Assembly (NCBI RefSeq): GCF_030815855.1 | Contig: NZ_JAUSXG010000001.1 | Location: forward strand, 2,976,001-3,040,000 | DNA length: 64,000 nt | Reading direction: 5' to 3' | Source: Variovorax paradoxus | GTDB taxonomy: Bacteria > Pseudomonadota > Gammaproteobacteria > Burkholderiales > Burkholderiaceae_C | Shown here: piece by piece, positions 36,675-45,139 of the stretch | Numbering within the stretch: position 1 is the first letter of the stretch | Layout: every line of letters begins with the position of its first letter | Position numbers and translations under genes: made by a program | Notes under the pieces: model-generated | What the model was told of the DNA's origin: nothing | Database searches by the model: none | What the model saw: the letters and a program-made list of their open reading frames with translations, nothing else

Positions 36675-37646
36675 TCACTGATCGATCCGGATGCCGATCT
36701 TGCGGATGATGGCGCCCCACTTGCGGCCCTCGCTGTCGATGAAGGACCTGAATTCGTCCACCGAGCCGCCACCCGCCACAAGGCCTTGCTGTGCGAGCAG
36801 TTCGCGCACGGCCGGCTCCCGCAGCACGGCGTTCACATCGGCATTGATGCGGCGAACCACCTCGGGCGGCGTGCCGCTCGCGGTGAACAAGCCGTTCCAG
36901 GCCAGCGCCTCGAAATCCGGATAGCCGGACTCGGCGACTGTCGGCAAGTCTTTCATCAGCTCGGAGCGCGTCAGGCTCGTGATCGCGAGCAGCTTGATGC
37001 GCTTGCCCTGAATGAGCGGCAGCAGCGCGGGCGCCACGGTGAACAGCGCCTGTGTATCGCCCGCGGCCACCGACAGTCCGGCCGGCGGCGAACCGGCATA
37101 AGGCACGTGCACCGCGTCGACGCCCGCAGTGCTGCGAAACAGCTCCATCGTGAGATGCGAGGAGCTTCCCGCCCCTACCGATGCGTAGCTGAACTGGTTG
37201 CCCTGCTTCTTCGCCCAGGCCACGAACTCCGGCAGCGTGTTGGCAGGATTGCCGGCCTGCACCGCCAGCACGTTGGGCTGCGACGTCGTGAGCACGATCG
37301 GCACCAGGTCGCGCACAGGTGCATACGGCATGCGGCTGTACATGTGCGGGCCGAAGGCGATGGGCCCGTTGAACCCGATGCCCAACGTGTAGCCGTCGTG
37401 CGGCGCCTTGGCCACCGCGTCCATACCGATCAGGCCGCCCGCGCCGGGCCTGGTCTCGATCACGATGGGCTGCTTCCACATCGTGCGCAGCCGGTCGGCG
37501 AGCGTACGAGCGATGAGGTCGAGCGAACTTCCCGGCGGCGCGGGGACGATCACGCGCACGGGCTTCGTGGGCCACTCCTGGGCCGAGGCGCCCACGCTCA
37601 TCGCACCAGCGAGAAGGCATGCGGCAAGCTTGCTCCTGTTGTTCAT
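36675..37646 (-). CDS. Bug/TctC-family periplasmic receptor
   Basis: A 323-aa receptor: signal peptide KLAACLLAGAMSVGASAQ, then TKPVRVIVPAPPGSSLDLIA, ETRPGAGGLIGMDAVAKAPH and VHVPYAGSPPAGLSVAAGDTQ. It shares strand with the AtuA operon but is separated by 86 bp containing a palindrome, so it may be transcribed on its own. Third orphan Bug receptor in the window; no membrane subunits nearby. Confidence 0.92.
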   Translation of the reverse strand: MNNRSKLAACLLAGAMSVGASAQEWPTKPVRVIVPAPPGSSLDLIARTLADRLRTMWKQPIVIETRPGAGGLIGMDAVAKAPHDGYTLGIGFNGPIAFGPHMYSRMPYAPVRDLVPIVLTTSQPNVLAVQAGNPANTLPEFVAWAKKQGNQFSYASVGAGSSSHLTMELFRSTAGVDAVHVPYAGSPPAGLSVAAGDTQALFTVAPALLPLIQGKRIKLLAITSLTRSELMKDLPTVAESGYPDFEALAWNGLFTASGTPPEVVRRINADVNAVLREPAVRELLAQQGLVAGGGSVDEFRSFIDSEGRKWGAIIRKIGIRIDQ

Positions 37647-37713
37647 TTTTCCGTTCTGGATTGACCCGACCGGCTACCTTAGCTCAGCCGTTGCTCCGCC
37701 GGCGCGCCCAACG

Positions 37714-37750
37714 AAAAAAGCCGGGCCTGCTTTCGCAGGACCGGCTTCTT
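37714..37750 (-). terminator. Rho-independent terminator of the small secreted protein gene
   Basis: AAGCCGG and CCTGC pair with GCAGG and CCGGCTT around a TTTC loop; on the minus strand the hairpin is followed by TTTTTTCG. It lies 58 bp after the stop of the 132-aa secreted protein gene. Confidence 0.8.
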
Positions 37751-37807
37751 GAAGCGGTCGTCCTTTCGGACGCGGCGATATGGCGATGTGGCGGCCAGCT
37801 GCAGCAA

Positions 37808-38206
37808 TCACAGCGGCAATGCGTCGCCGCGCGCAGCAGCGTAGGCCTGGGCACGCACTGTCGCGCGGTCCACCGCTCCGGCCACCATCGGGGTCACGCC
37901 CGACGAAGCGCCTTCGGCATACGGGTCGGCATTGCGTGTGGCGACCACCGCTTCGGCGCGCACCGATTCACGGCTATTCAGAGCGACCGGCGCAGCAGTC
38001 GGGCCTGAATCGGCGCCGGTCGCGTAGGGATTGCCGACGCGCGCGGCAACCACGCCCCCGGCAGCCACGTCGGCGCGGCTTTCGGCGGAAGTCAGCGGGT
38101 GGACGCCTTCATAGTTTTCGGCATGGGCGGCGCCCGCAGCGGTCACCAGGGCCAATGCGGCGGCGGAGAAAAGTTTGGAAGGCTTGAAAAGCTTGGAAGA
38201 GGTCAT
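37808..38206 (-). CDS. Small secreted repeat protein, function unknown
   Basis: A 132-aa exported protein: signal peptide KLFSAAALALVTAAGAAHA (cleaved after about residue 29). The mature part has three imperfect repeats of about 33 residues around SRADVAAGGVVAARVGNPYA, SVRAEAVVATRNADPYAEGA and TVRAQAYAAARG, like the DUF4148-type small periplasmic proteins common in Burkholderiales. AAAGGA lies 8 bp before the ATG and a strong terminator follows, so it is probably a well-expressed single gene. Function unknown. Confidence 0.78.
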   Translation of the reverse strand: MTSSKLFKPSKLFSAAALALVTAAGAAHAENYEGVHPLTSAESRADVAAGGVVAARVGNPYATGADSGPTAAPVALNSRESVRAEAVVATRNADPYAEGASSGVTPMVAGAVDRATVRAQAYAAARGDALPL

Positions 38207-38756
38207 TCGGAATTCCTTTGTTCAATGCGTTGAATTGAATGGGTTGGAGATGCTTCGGACTGCTTTTGCTTGTTGGGGCAGGCCCGTGAGATCAATTCTG
38301 CGACCGCATCTAAGTACAAACCCTTGGCGAACGGAATCCCGGTGATCGCGACGTGGAAAAACCCGCCGCCTTTGAAATGGCGAGCGAAAGCTGATAGTGC
38401 TCGGCAGTCCGCCTGCAGGTGCTGGTACATGTGCGCTGCGCGAACACCACACGGCACTTCACAGCGTGCAACAAGGCCGCTACATTCGGCGCTTCGACAA
38501 ACAACCCAGACTGGAGGTAAGCGATGGAAGACACAGCTGTTCAACGCCCCGCTCCCGGTCGGTTTGTCGGTTCTTCAACGAGCTGCTGACGCGCTTTCCC
38601 CGGTTCCCTCTTAGCGCACGCCCTGAAGGGCACAGCCTGTTCGACTGAGCTTTGCGGCGATTCCTGCCGCAACAACAAACCGCCCGAGATTCAAACGCCG
38701 TCGGCGGCATGCCTTGCCGGCCGCGACCGTCCGTTTCAGAATCATCAAGGCCCACC
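38207..38756. other. 550-bp stretch without a convincing gene
   Basis: No recognisable protein or RNA gene was found. A minus-strand reading of 113 codons (38203-38544) ends in a 4-bp overlap with the secreted-protein start, but it has no known motif and odd composition. A 21-codon plus-strand reading at 38524-38589 (starting MEDTAVQRPAPGRF) follows a very strong GGAGGT site at 5-6 bp spacing and could be a small protein. The rest presumably holds promoters for the flanking divergent genes. Confidence 0.4.
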
Positions 38757-39854
38757 ATGCTTGAAACCCGTGCCGCCGACGTGCGGCATTTCGCGACTTC
38801 TGTTTTCGATCCTCAGCAGGCCTCCGCTGAAGAGTGGTCGAAGGTCCTTGCCTATTGGCGTCTTCGCAACGAGGAAGACTTTCCGGGTGAACCCTGGCCG
38901 ACCGATGCCGACAACATGCAGAACGTGCGCCAGCACACGCCCTTGCACGTGGTGCATCGCATCCTGGCGCTGGACGGCCAGGGAGACATCGTCGGCAGCC
39001 TCAACATGAGCGTTCGCCGCGAAGGCACGCCCGGGTACCCGGCCCATGCGCCTTTCGTCGATGTGTGGGGCGGCGTACGCCGGTCCCACCGGCGGCAAGG
39101 CGTTGCCAGCACGTTGATGCGCACGCTTCTGACCTCGATGGAAGAGCGCGGCAAGACCACGGCGACCGTCAAGGCCTCCCTTCCCGAGGGACACGCGTTT
39201 CTCGCGGCCATCGGTGCGGCCGAGAAACACCGCAGCATCGAGAACCGCATGGCCTTCGCGGATCTCGATGGCGCCGCGCTGGCCCGCTGGCGGGCGGAGG
39301 CGCTCGCGGCCGGCCGCGGACTGCGCATGGAGATCCATGCGGGCCGCGTGCCTTTCGAGCGGCTTGCAACGCTGATGGCGCCGCTGTCCGCGCTGCTGGA
39401 CGAAGTTCCCACCACCGCTCTCGAACGGCCGCCCATGCGCTTCGAGCTCGAGGACTTTCGCGCCTGGTATGCCGAGATCGACCGCCGCGGCGGCGAGCAT
39501 TTCCTCGTGCTCCTGCTCGACGGCAACGAGGTGGCCGCGGTATGCGATGCAAGCTGGAACCAGCTGTACCCCGACCGCATGTTTCAACGGCTCACGGCCG
39601 TGGCTCGTCACTGGCGCGGCAAGGGTCTGGCCAAGGGCGTGAAGGCATTGATGCTGGAGCTGGTGCGCGAGCGCCACCCTGAGGTCACGATGGCCGTCAC
39701 GCACAACGCCGAAGTCAACGCCCCCATGCTCTCCATCAACCGCCGGCTGGGCTTTGCGGCGCACAGGCATGATGCGGTCTACCAGATCGGCCCGGAGAGC
39801 CTGAGAGCCTTCCTCTCGACCCGCCCGCTGGCCACGAGGGAGCAACATCAATGA
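38757..39854 (+). CDS. Tandem GNAT-family acetyltransferase
   Basis: A 365-aa protein with two GNAT modules. The first has VWGGVRRSHRRQGVASTLMR as its acetyl-CoA pyrophosphate loop (about 110-130). The second has VARHWRGKGLAKGVKALMLE (about 280-300) followed by TMAVTHNAEVNAPMLSINRRLGF. This double-GNAT form resembles mycothiol-synthase-like and other tandem acetyltransferases; the substrate is unknown. The stop overlaps the start of the RIO-like kinase gene by 4 bp, so the two are coupled. Confidence 0.88.
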   Translation: MLETRAADVRHFATSVFDPQQASAEEWSKVLAYWRLRNEEDFPGEPWPTDADNMQNVRQHTPLHVVHRILALDGQGDIVGSLNMSVRREGTPGYPAHAPFVDVWGGVRRSHRRQGVASTLMRTLLTSMEERGKTTATVKASLPEGHAFLAAIGAAEKHRSIENRMAFADLDGAALARWRAEALAAGRGLRMEIHAGRVPFERLATLMAPLSALLDEVPTTALERPPMRFELEDFRAWYAEIDRRGGEHFLVLLLDGNEVAAVCDASWNQLYPDRMFQRLTAVARHWRGKGLAKGVKALMLELVRERHPEVTMAVTHNAEVNAPMLSINRRLGFAAHRHDAVYQIGPESLRAFLSTRPLATREQHQ

Positions 39855-40702
39855 AAGCACCGCCACGACTGCAGTCGCTGGTCGACGAAGGCCTTATCGA
39901 CACGGTGGTTCGCCAGCTGATGAGCGGCAAGGAAGCCATGGTTTACGTGGTGCGCTGCGGCGACGAAACGCGCTGCGCCAAGGTCTACAAGGAAGCCGAC
40001 AAGCGCAGTTTCCGCCAGGCCGTCGACTACACGGAAAACCGCCGGGTGCGCAATTCGCGCGAGACGCGCGCGATGGCCAAGGGCACGCGCTTCGGGCGCC
40101 AGGTGACCGAGGCCATCTGGCAAAGCGCCGAAGTCGATGCGCTCTACCGGCTGGCGGCGGCCGGCGTGCGGGTGCCCGTGCCCTACAACTTCCTGGAAGG
40201 CGTGCTGCTGATGGAACTGGTGACCGACGCCAACGGCGATGCGGCGCCGCGGCTCAATGACGTGGCGTTTACGCCCGAGGAGGCGGTGCGGCACCACGCC
40301 AGCCTGTTGAAAGAGGTGGTGCGCATGCTGTGCGCGGGCGTGGTGCACGGCGACCTGTCGGAGTTCAACGTGCTGCTGGCGTCCGACGGACCGGTGGTCA
40401 TCGACCTGCCCCAGGCGGTGGATGCGGCGGGCAACAACCACGCCAAGCGCATGCTGCTGCGCGATGTCGAGAACCTGCGCAACTTCTTCGGCCAGTTTGC
40501 ACCCGAACTGCTGCGTACGCACTACGGCGACGAGATCTGGCACCTGTACGAGCGCGGCCTGCTGCGCGTCGAATCGGCGCTGACCGGCACGCACGCGCGC
40601 GACACGGGGCCGGTCGATCTGGGCAACGTGCTGCGCGAGGTGGACGACGCGCGCGAGGAAGAAGCGGCGCGGCGAGTGCGCATGCAGCTGCCGCGGCTGT
40701 AA
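39851..40702 (+). CDS. RIO-family serine protein kinase
   Basis: A 283-aa bacterial RIO1-like kinase. The nucleotide-binding region is SGKEAMVYVVRC (25-36), with CAKVYKEADKRSFRQAVDY holding the ATP lysine. The catalytic loop is HGDLSEFN (166-173) and the metal-binding IDLPQ (184-188), both as in RIO kinases. Bacterial RIO proteins are little studied; a target is not known. It is coupled to the tandem GNAT gene, an arrangement that suggests a shared function such as ribosome or stress modification. Confidence 0.9.
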   Translation: MKAPPRLQSLVDEGLIDTVVRQLMSGKEAMVYVVRCGDETRCAKVYKEADKRSFRQAVDYTENRRVRNSRETRAMAKGTRFGRQVTEAIWQSAEVDALYRLAAAGVRVPVPYNFLEGVLLMELVTDANGDAAPRLNDVAFTPEEAVRHHASLLKEVVRMLCAGVVHGDLSEFNVLLASDGPVVIDLPQAVDAAGNNHAKRMLLRDVENLRNFFGQFAPELLRTHYGDEIWHLYERGLLRVESALTGTHARDTGPVDLGNVLREVDDAREEEAARRVRMQLPRL

Positions 40703-40711
40703 CGCCAGCGG

Positions 40712-41065
40712 TCAGGGACGCTCGTTCTTCAACTCGCGCAGTTGCTCCTCGGCATGTTCGAGTTCTGCCCGAAGCAGCCGGATGTCGTGCTCCAGCTTGT
40801 CAATGCGCACCGCACGGCTTTGAGAAGACGGAGCCCCCTGGCAGCGCGTGCGCAGCGCGGCCAGGGTCTCGGCGAGCTGCCGCCGGCGCAGCATCTGGCC
40901 CCTGGAGCGAGCCAGGTCCATGTCGCGCTCGAGCGCGGCTTCTTCGGCTTGGCAAGACGCCCCGTCCACCTGGTTCACCGGCTCCGCCGGTTGCGCAAAC
41001 GCGGGCGTTGCCAAGCTCAGCGCAACAGTCAGCAACCAAGCTTTCACGCGCGGCTTCCCCAGCAT
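40712..41065 (-). CDS. DUF1090-family periplasmic protein (YqjC-like)
   Basis: A 117-aa exported protein: signal peptide VKAWLLTVALSLATPAFA (cleaved near 25), then the short DUF1090 helical hairpin with CQAEEAALERDMDLARSRGQ, ETLAALRTRCQ and the charged coiled coil DIRLLRAELEHAEEQLRELK. Two conserved cysteines are present. The function of YqjC-type proteins is unknown. It is convergent with the RIO kinase gene (9-bp gap). Confidence 0.83.
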   Translation of the reverse strand: MLGKPRVKAWLLTVALSLATPAFAQPAEPVNQVDGASCQAEEAALERDMDLARSRGQMLRRRQLAETLAALRTRCQGAPSSQSRAVRIDKLEHDIRLLRAELEHAEEQLRELKNERP

Positions 41066-41171
41066 TCTCGAGAGCTACCCAACCCATCGACATCCATTGC
41101 GACTCCCGTTGCGGTTGCGGGTACAAGCGCCCGCGCTGGGCGCATTCTGTCTCAGCTTGGAACGAGAGGCC

Positions 41172-42530
41172 TCACGCCAGTTCCTCCACCCGGAGCGCCG
41201 TCACCGCGCCCGCCACCGCTGGGTGCGCTTGCAGCGCGTGCAGGGCGAGGTCCATCTCGGCTTGCCGCACGGGCAGTGTCAGTACCAGCACTTGCGGGCT
41301 TGTGTCGGGTTGCCCGGCCGCGAGCGTCACCTGCTTAACAGGCAATTGCCGATCCGCAAACCAGCTCGCCACCGCTTCGATGCCGCTGCCGGTCTGCACG
41401 GGCACGCGCAGATAGTGCGGGGAAGACACGGCGGCACGGGGGAGCACCGGCAATGCATTCATCGCGTGCGCATGAAAGCCCAGGTGCGGCACGCGCTGCG
41501 TGATGCTGGTGCCATCAAGTCGCGCCACATCGACCAGGTCGGCGATGACCGCCGATGCCGTCTGCTCGGAGCCGGCGCCCGCGCCGTAGTACATCGTCAC
41601 GCCGGCCGCATCGCCCTTGACCATGACGGCGTTCATCGACCCGTTCACATGTGCCATGAGGTGCGACGCGGGCACCAGCGCGGGCTGCACGCGCAGCTCC
41701 ATGCCCTCTTCGCTTCGGCGTGCCATGCCCAGCAGCTTGATGCGGTAGCCCAGCTGCTCGGCGCAGGCCACGTCCATCCGCTGCAAGGCCGTGATGCCTT
41801 CCACCTGCACATCGGCGAAGCGCACCGGGGTACCGAACGCATTGGCGGCCAACAGCGTGAGCTTGTGCGCAGCATCGATGCCTTCGATGTCGAAGGCCGG
41901 ATCGGCCTCGGCATAGCCCAGCGCCTGGGCCTGCGCGAGCGCGGCGGCAAAGTCCAGGCCTTCATCGCGCATCTTGCTCAGGATGAAATTGGTGGTGCCG
42001 TTGATGATGCCCGCCACCCATTCGATGCGGTTGGCCGCCAAGCCTTCGCGCAACGCCTTGACGATGGGGATGCTCACCGCCACCGCGCCCTCGTAGGCCA
42101 CGGCCACGCCATGCTGACGGGCGGCGGCAAAGATCTCGGCGCCATGCACCGCCAGCAAGGCCTTGTTGGCCGTGACCACATGCTTGCCGTGTGCGATGGC
42201 GGCCAGCACCCATTCGCGCGCCGGGCCTGTGCCGCCGGCCACTTCCACCACCACGTCGACATCGGGGTGCGTGGCAACGCGCAGCGGGTCGTCGGTCAGC
42301 GGCACGCTCTTGCCCACGATGCCGGCGGCCCGCGCCAGGTTGCGCGCCGCGACCATCACGACCTCGATCGGCCGGCCCGCGCGGCCCGCGATCTCGGCCT
42401 GGTTGCGCGCCAGCACCCGGAACGTGCCCGAGCCGACGGTGCCGATGCCGATCATCCCCACGCGCAGAGCGCGCATGGCCGCAGGGCGGCTGGGCAGGGG
42501 TTCGAGTGACTGGACTGGATCGCGGTACAT
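41172..42530 (-). CDS. hom: Homoserine dehydrogenase with C-terminal ACT domain
   Basis: A 452-aa enzyme reducing aspartate semialdehyde to homoserine on the way to threonine and methionine. It has the NAD(P) motif VGMIGIGTVGSG (24-34 region), VTANKALLAVHG, the catalytic segment GYAEADPAFDIEGIDAAHKL and an ACT-like regulatory end (about 370-450) that allows feedback control. ATG 42530 is preferred over 42476 because GGAG lies 6 bp upstream. The leader encodes a Thr/Ile-rich peptide and ends in a strong terminator 16 bp before the start, so expression is probably attenuated by charged tRNA-Thr (see leader features). No thrB/thrC follows within the operon here. Confidence 0.95.
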   Translation of the reverse strand: MYRDPVQSLEPLPSRPAAMRALRVGMIGIGTVGSGTFRVLARNQAEIAGRAGRPIEVVMVAARNLARAAGIVGKSVPLTDDPLRVATHPDVDVVVEVAGGTGPAREWVLAAIAHGKHVVTANKALLAVHGAEIFAAARQHGVAVAYEGAVAVSIPIVKALREGLAANRIEWVAGIINGTTNFILSKMRDEGLDFAAALAQAQALGYAEADPAFDIEGIDAAHKLTLLAANAFGTPVRFADVQVEGITALQRMDVACAEQLGYRIKLLGMARRSEEGMELRVQPALVPASHLMAHVNGSMNAVMVKGDAAGVTMYYGAGAGSEQTASAVIADLVDVARLDGTSITQRVPHLGFHAHAMNALPVLPRAAVSSPHYLRVPVQTGSGIEAVASWFADRQLPVKQVTLAAGQPDTSPQVLVLTLPVRQAEMDLALHALQAHPAVAGAVTALRVEELA

Positions 42531-42545
42531 GGAAATCTCCGGATG

Positions 42546-42579
42546 AAAAAACAAAAACCCAGCTGCCAGAGCTGGGTTT
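42546..42579 (-). terminator. Attenuator-type terminator in the hom leader
   Basis: On the minus strand AAACCCAGCT (42579-42570) pairs with AGCTGGGTTT (42564-42555) around a five-base loop, followed by TTGTTTTTT. The 10-bp perfect stem and T-tract lie between the leader peptide and the hom ribosome site, which is the position expected for transcription attenuation. Confidence 0.85.
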
Positions 42580-42607
42580 CATTCATTCGGAGAAGAAGAG
42601 CGATACA

Positions 42608-42651
42608 CCAGGTGGCTGCCGAAACGGCCACCTGCGCGTGCTCAGGTGGCC
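42608..42651 (-). promoter_or_regulatory. Mutually exclusive hairpins of the hom leader
   Basis: In the RNA, segment 1 GGCCACCTG (42651-42643) can pair with segment 2 CAGGTGGCC (42634-42626) over nine bases, and segment 2 can instead pair with segment 3 GCCACCTG (42616-42609). Segment 1 overlaps the last codons of the leader peptide, so a stalled ribosome would favour the 2:3 form. How this connects to the terminator is not resolved by eye. Confidence 0.6.
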
Positions 42652-42674
42652 GCGGTGGTAATGGTGGTAATCAT
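42642..42674 (-). CDS. Thr/Ile-rich leader peptide of the hom attenuator
   Basis: A short cistron reading MITTITTAAT then TGA: five threonine codons (all ACC) and two isoleucine codons in ten, closely like the thrL peptide of E. coli (rich in Thr and Ile). It sits 112 bp upstream of homoserine dehydrogenase, directly before competing hairpins and a terminator. No strong ribosome site precedes ATG 42674; in-frame GTG or TTG codons a few residues upstream could be the real start. The gene is too short for automatic calling. Confidence 0.75.
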   Translation of the reverse strand: MITTITTAAT

Positions 42675-42941
42675 TCGTGCAACCAATGCCCCATTCACCC
42701 GCGCGAAGGCGGACGGCATCACGCCGGCCATGGAGGCGGCGCAGGCGGCGGTGGGAACGAAGAGATGGCACGACATGGAAGCGGCAGTGTACAGGAGCTT
42801 GCCGGGGTGTTCCGCAAAGGTTCCGGCACAAACCTCCCGCGCCACCCTGCGGAAATATAGAAGCAGGCCTACAGCGCACGGCTGGCCAAAGGCCTAGTGT
42901 GGCTGTAAAAGAACTGCATCACCCACCCAAGAGGCAGCATC

Positions 42942-43346
42942 ATGAAGAATTTCGTCCTCGAACCCCACATGCGAGCGACCTTCGGCGGCGCCTTCTATCC
43001 ATCGGGCTACTCGATGGTGATGTTTCCGAGCGCGGAAGACGCCAACCGCATCGGCCACCTACTGATCGACAAGGGCGTGAGCGGCGACGAGATCTACCTG
43101 ATTCCGTCCCAAACGGTGCTCGACGAGATCACGCCGACGGTCAAGGAGTCCGACGACCCGCTGCCCTCCGCCGGAACCGACGCCGCAACCGTGCGCGCCT
43201 ACACCAAGCTGGCGCGCGAAGGCCACACCGGATTGCTGGTGAAAACCAAGAACGAAGAGGCAGCCAGCCGCCTGATGGAAGTGGTGCGCACCGTGCCGTA
43301 TTCCATCGCCCAGCGCTATCGCACGCTGGTCATCGAAGACCTTTGA
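42942..43346 (+). CDS. Conserved hypothetical protein
   Basis: A 134-aa soluble protein, start supported by GAGG 8 bp before ATG 42942. The mature sequence reads like a small alpha/beta domain: GYSMVMFPSAEDANRIGHLL, GDEIYLIPSQTVLDEITP, GHTGLLVKTKNEEAASRLME. Related stress-type hypothetical proteins occur in Burkholderiales. It is divergent from the hom leader and convergent with the antiporter. No function can be given. Confidence 0.72.
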   Translation: MKNFVLEPHMRATFGGAFYPSGYSMVMFPSAEDANRIGHLLIDKGVSGDEIYLIPSQTVLDEITPTVKESDDPLPSAGTDAATVRAYTKLAREGHTGLLVKTKNEEAASRLMEVVRTVPYSIAQRYRTLVIEDL

Positions 43347-43368
43347 GGCGGCCTTCGCCGATCGCGGC

Positions 43369-45069
43369 TCAGGCCGCAGCCACGGTCCGGCGCACCACGT
43401 CACGCGCCATGGCCTGCGCCAGTTCATGTTCGCCCAGAAAGACGGTTGCGGCTGTCTCCTGCATCAGCAGCCGGGCTTCGTCTTCGTTGTGGCTGCGAAT
43501 CACGGTTTCGATGGCCGGGTTGAGCGTGTAGGCAGTGGCCATCATCTGGCGCACGTTCATGGCGTCGGGCACCGCAATCACGAGCACGCGGGCGCGGGCG
43601 ATGTGCGCCTGAACCAGAACAGCCGGGTCGGCCGCATCGCCCCACACGGCTGCAACACCGGCTTCGCGCAGCTTCTCCACCAGTTCGCGGTTCTGCTCTG
43701 CCACCACGTAGGGAATGTCGTTCGCCTCCAGTTCGGACGCAATGCGGCGCCCGACGCGGCCGTAGCCCACCAGAACGACCTGCCGGGACAGGTATTTCGC
43801 CTCGGTGGTAATCGGCAACTCGGCCAGCGGATGGTCGCGCGATTCCAGCCCCCGCGCCAACGGAGAGCGGGCGTGCAGCCATCGTTGCAATGGCGCAATC
43901 AGGCTGAACCACAACGGGTTGGTGGCAATCGAAATCAGTGCGCCGGCCAGGATCAGGCTTTGCCCCTCCACCGGCAGCAGCCCGAGCGACACGCCGAGCC
44001 CCGCAAGAATGAACGAGAACTCCCCGATCTGCGCAAGGCTCGCGCTCACGGTGAGCGCGGTGCCCAGCGGGTAGCGAAACGCCAGCACCAGCGCGCAGGC
44101 GGCCAGCGATTTGCCCAGCACGATCACGCCCACCACGGCCAGCACCTGCAGCGGACGCTCGATGATCACAGACGGGTCGAAGAGCATGCCCACGGAGACG
44201 AAGAACAGCACCGCGAAGGCGTCACGCAGCGGCAGCGACTCCTGCGCCGCGCGGTGGCTGAACTCCGACTCGCGCATCACCATGCCCGCGAAGAACGCAC
44301 CGAGGGCGAACGACACGCCGAACAGCGCCGCCGAGGCGAAGGCGATGCTGACCGCGGCCGCGATCACGCACAGCGTGAACAGTTCGCGCGAGCCGGTCCG
44401 CGTGACCTGCCAGAGAATCCACGGGAAGGCCCGCCGCCCTACCACCAGCATCAACGCCACGAAGCCGCCGACCTGCAACAGCGTGAGCCCGAGCGTTTGC
44501 CACAGGGGGTCCGCAGAAGCGGCCGCACCGCCCGCGCGGCCGCCCAGGACACCGGCGAGCGGCGGCATCAGCACCAGTACGAGCACCATGGCAAGGTCTT
44601 CGACCACCAGCCAGCCGACCGCGATGCGGCCCGTGAACGTATCGAGAATGCCCAGGGTTTCGAGTGCGCGCAGCAGCACGACCGTGCTGGCCACCGACAG
44701 CGCCAGGCCGAAAACCAGGGCCTCGCCCCACGACCAGTCCCACCAGAGTGCCAGCGCGCCGCCGAGCAGCGTGGCCACGGCGATCTGCGCCAGCGCGCCG
44801 GGCAATGCGATCTTGCGCACCGCGAGCAGATCGTCGAGCGAAAAATGCAGGCCCACGCCGAACATCAGCAGCATCACGCCGATTTCAGCCAGTTGCGAGG
44901 CAATGCCCGCATCGGCCACGAAACCCGGCGTGAAGGGCCCGATGATCACGCCCGCCAGCAGGTAACCCACCAAGGCCGGCAGCCGCAAGCGCAGCGCCAG
45001 AAAACCGAATACGAGCGCCAGTCCCAAGCCGGCGGCAATGGTGTTGATCAGGGAAACGCTGTGGGGCAT
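43369..45069 (-). CDS. Kef-type cation:proton antiporter (YbaL-like)
   Basis: A 566-aa CPA2 antiporter. About 12 transmembrane helices occupy residues 1-390 (LIAPLQRWLHA marks the end), with the CPA2 core FLALRLRLPALVGYLLAGVI. The C-terminus is a TrkA-N/RCK domain (VVLVGYGRVGRRIASELEAN, about 415-530) that binds nucleotide. This is the KefB/C or YbaL architecture, used for K+/H+ exchange under thiol or pH stress. The start codon and its GGAA site lie inside a 9-bp inverted repeat (45067-45092), so translation may be hairpin-controlled. Confidence 0.93.
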   Translation of the reverse strand: MPHSVSLINTIAAGLGLALVFGFLALRLRLPALVGYLLAGVIIGPFTPGFVADAGIASQLAEIGVMLLMFGVGLHFSLDDLLAVRKIALPGALAQIAVATLLGGALALWWDWSWGEALVFGLALSVASTVVLLRALETLGILDTFTGRIAVGWLVVEDLAMVLVLVLMPPLAGVLGGRAGGAAASADPLWQTLGLTLLQVGGFVALMLVVGRRAFPWILWQVTRTGSRELFTLCVIAAAVSIAFASAALFGVSFALGAFFAGMVMRESEFSHRAAQESLPLRDAFAVLFFVSVGMLFDPSVIIERPLQVLAVVGVIVLGKSLAACALVLAFRYPLGTALTVSASLAQIGEFSFILAGLGVSLGLLPVEGQSLILAGALISIATNPLWFSLIAPLQRWLHARSPLARGLESRDHPLAELPITTEAKYLSRQVVLVGYGRVGRRIASELEANDIPYVVAEQNRELVEKLREAGVAAVWGDAADPAVLVQAHIARARVLVIAVPDAMNVRQMMATAYTLNPAIETVIRSHNEDEARLLMQETAATVFLGEHELAQAMARDVVRRTVAAA

Positions 45070-45092
45070 CGTTCCATTCTGCAGGAACGATG
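45067..45092 (-). promoter_or_regulatory. Hairpin enclosing the antiporter start codon
   Basis: CATCGTTCC (45067-45075) and GGAACGATG (45084-45092) are perfect inverted copies with an 8-base spacer. In the mRNA the 3' arm is GGAACGATG, which contains both the ribosome site (GGAA) and the ATG of the antiporter gene, so the folded form would hide the start. It could equally be an operator. Confidence 0.5.
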
Positions 45093-45139
45093 CCTGTCCT
45101 TCGACATTACCCGGCCATCAGTCGCGCATCAGTCGGCCA

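Noticed and set aside
41100..41171. Possible hairpin after the hom stop
   Set aside because: No convincing stem with a T-tract was found by eye.
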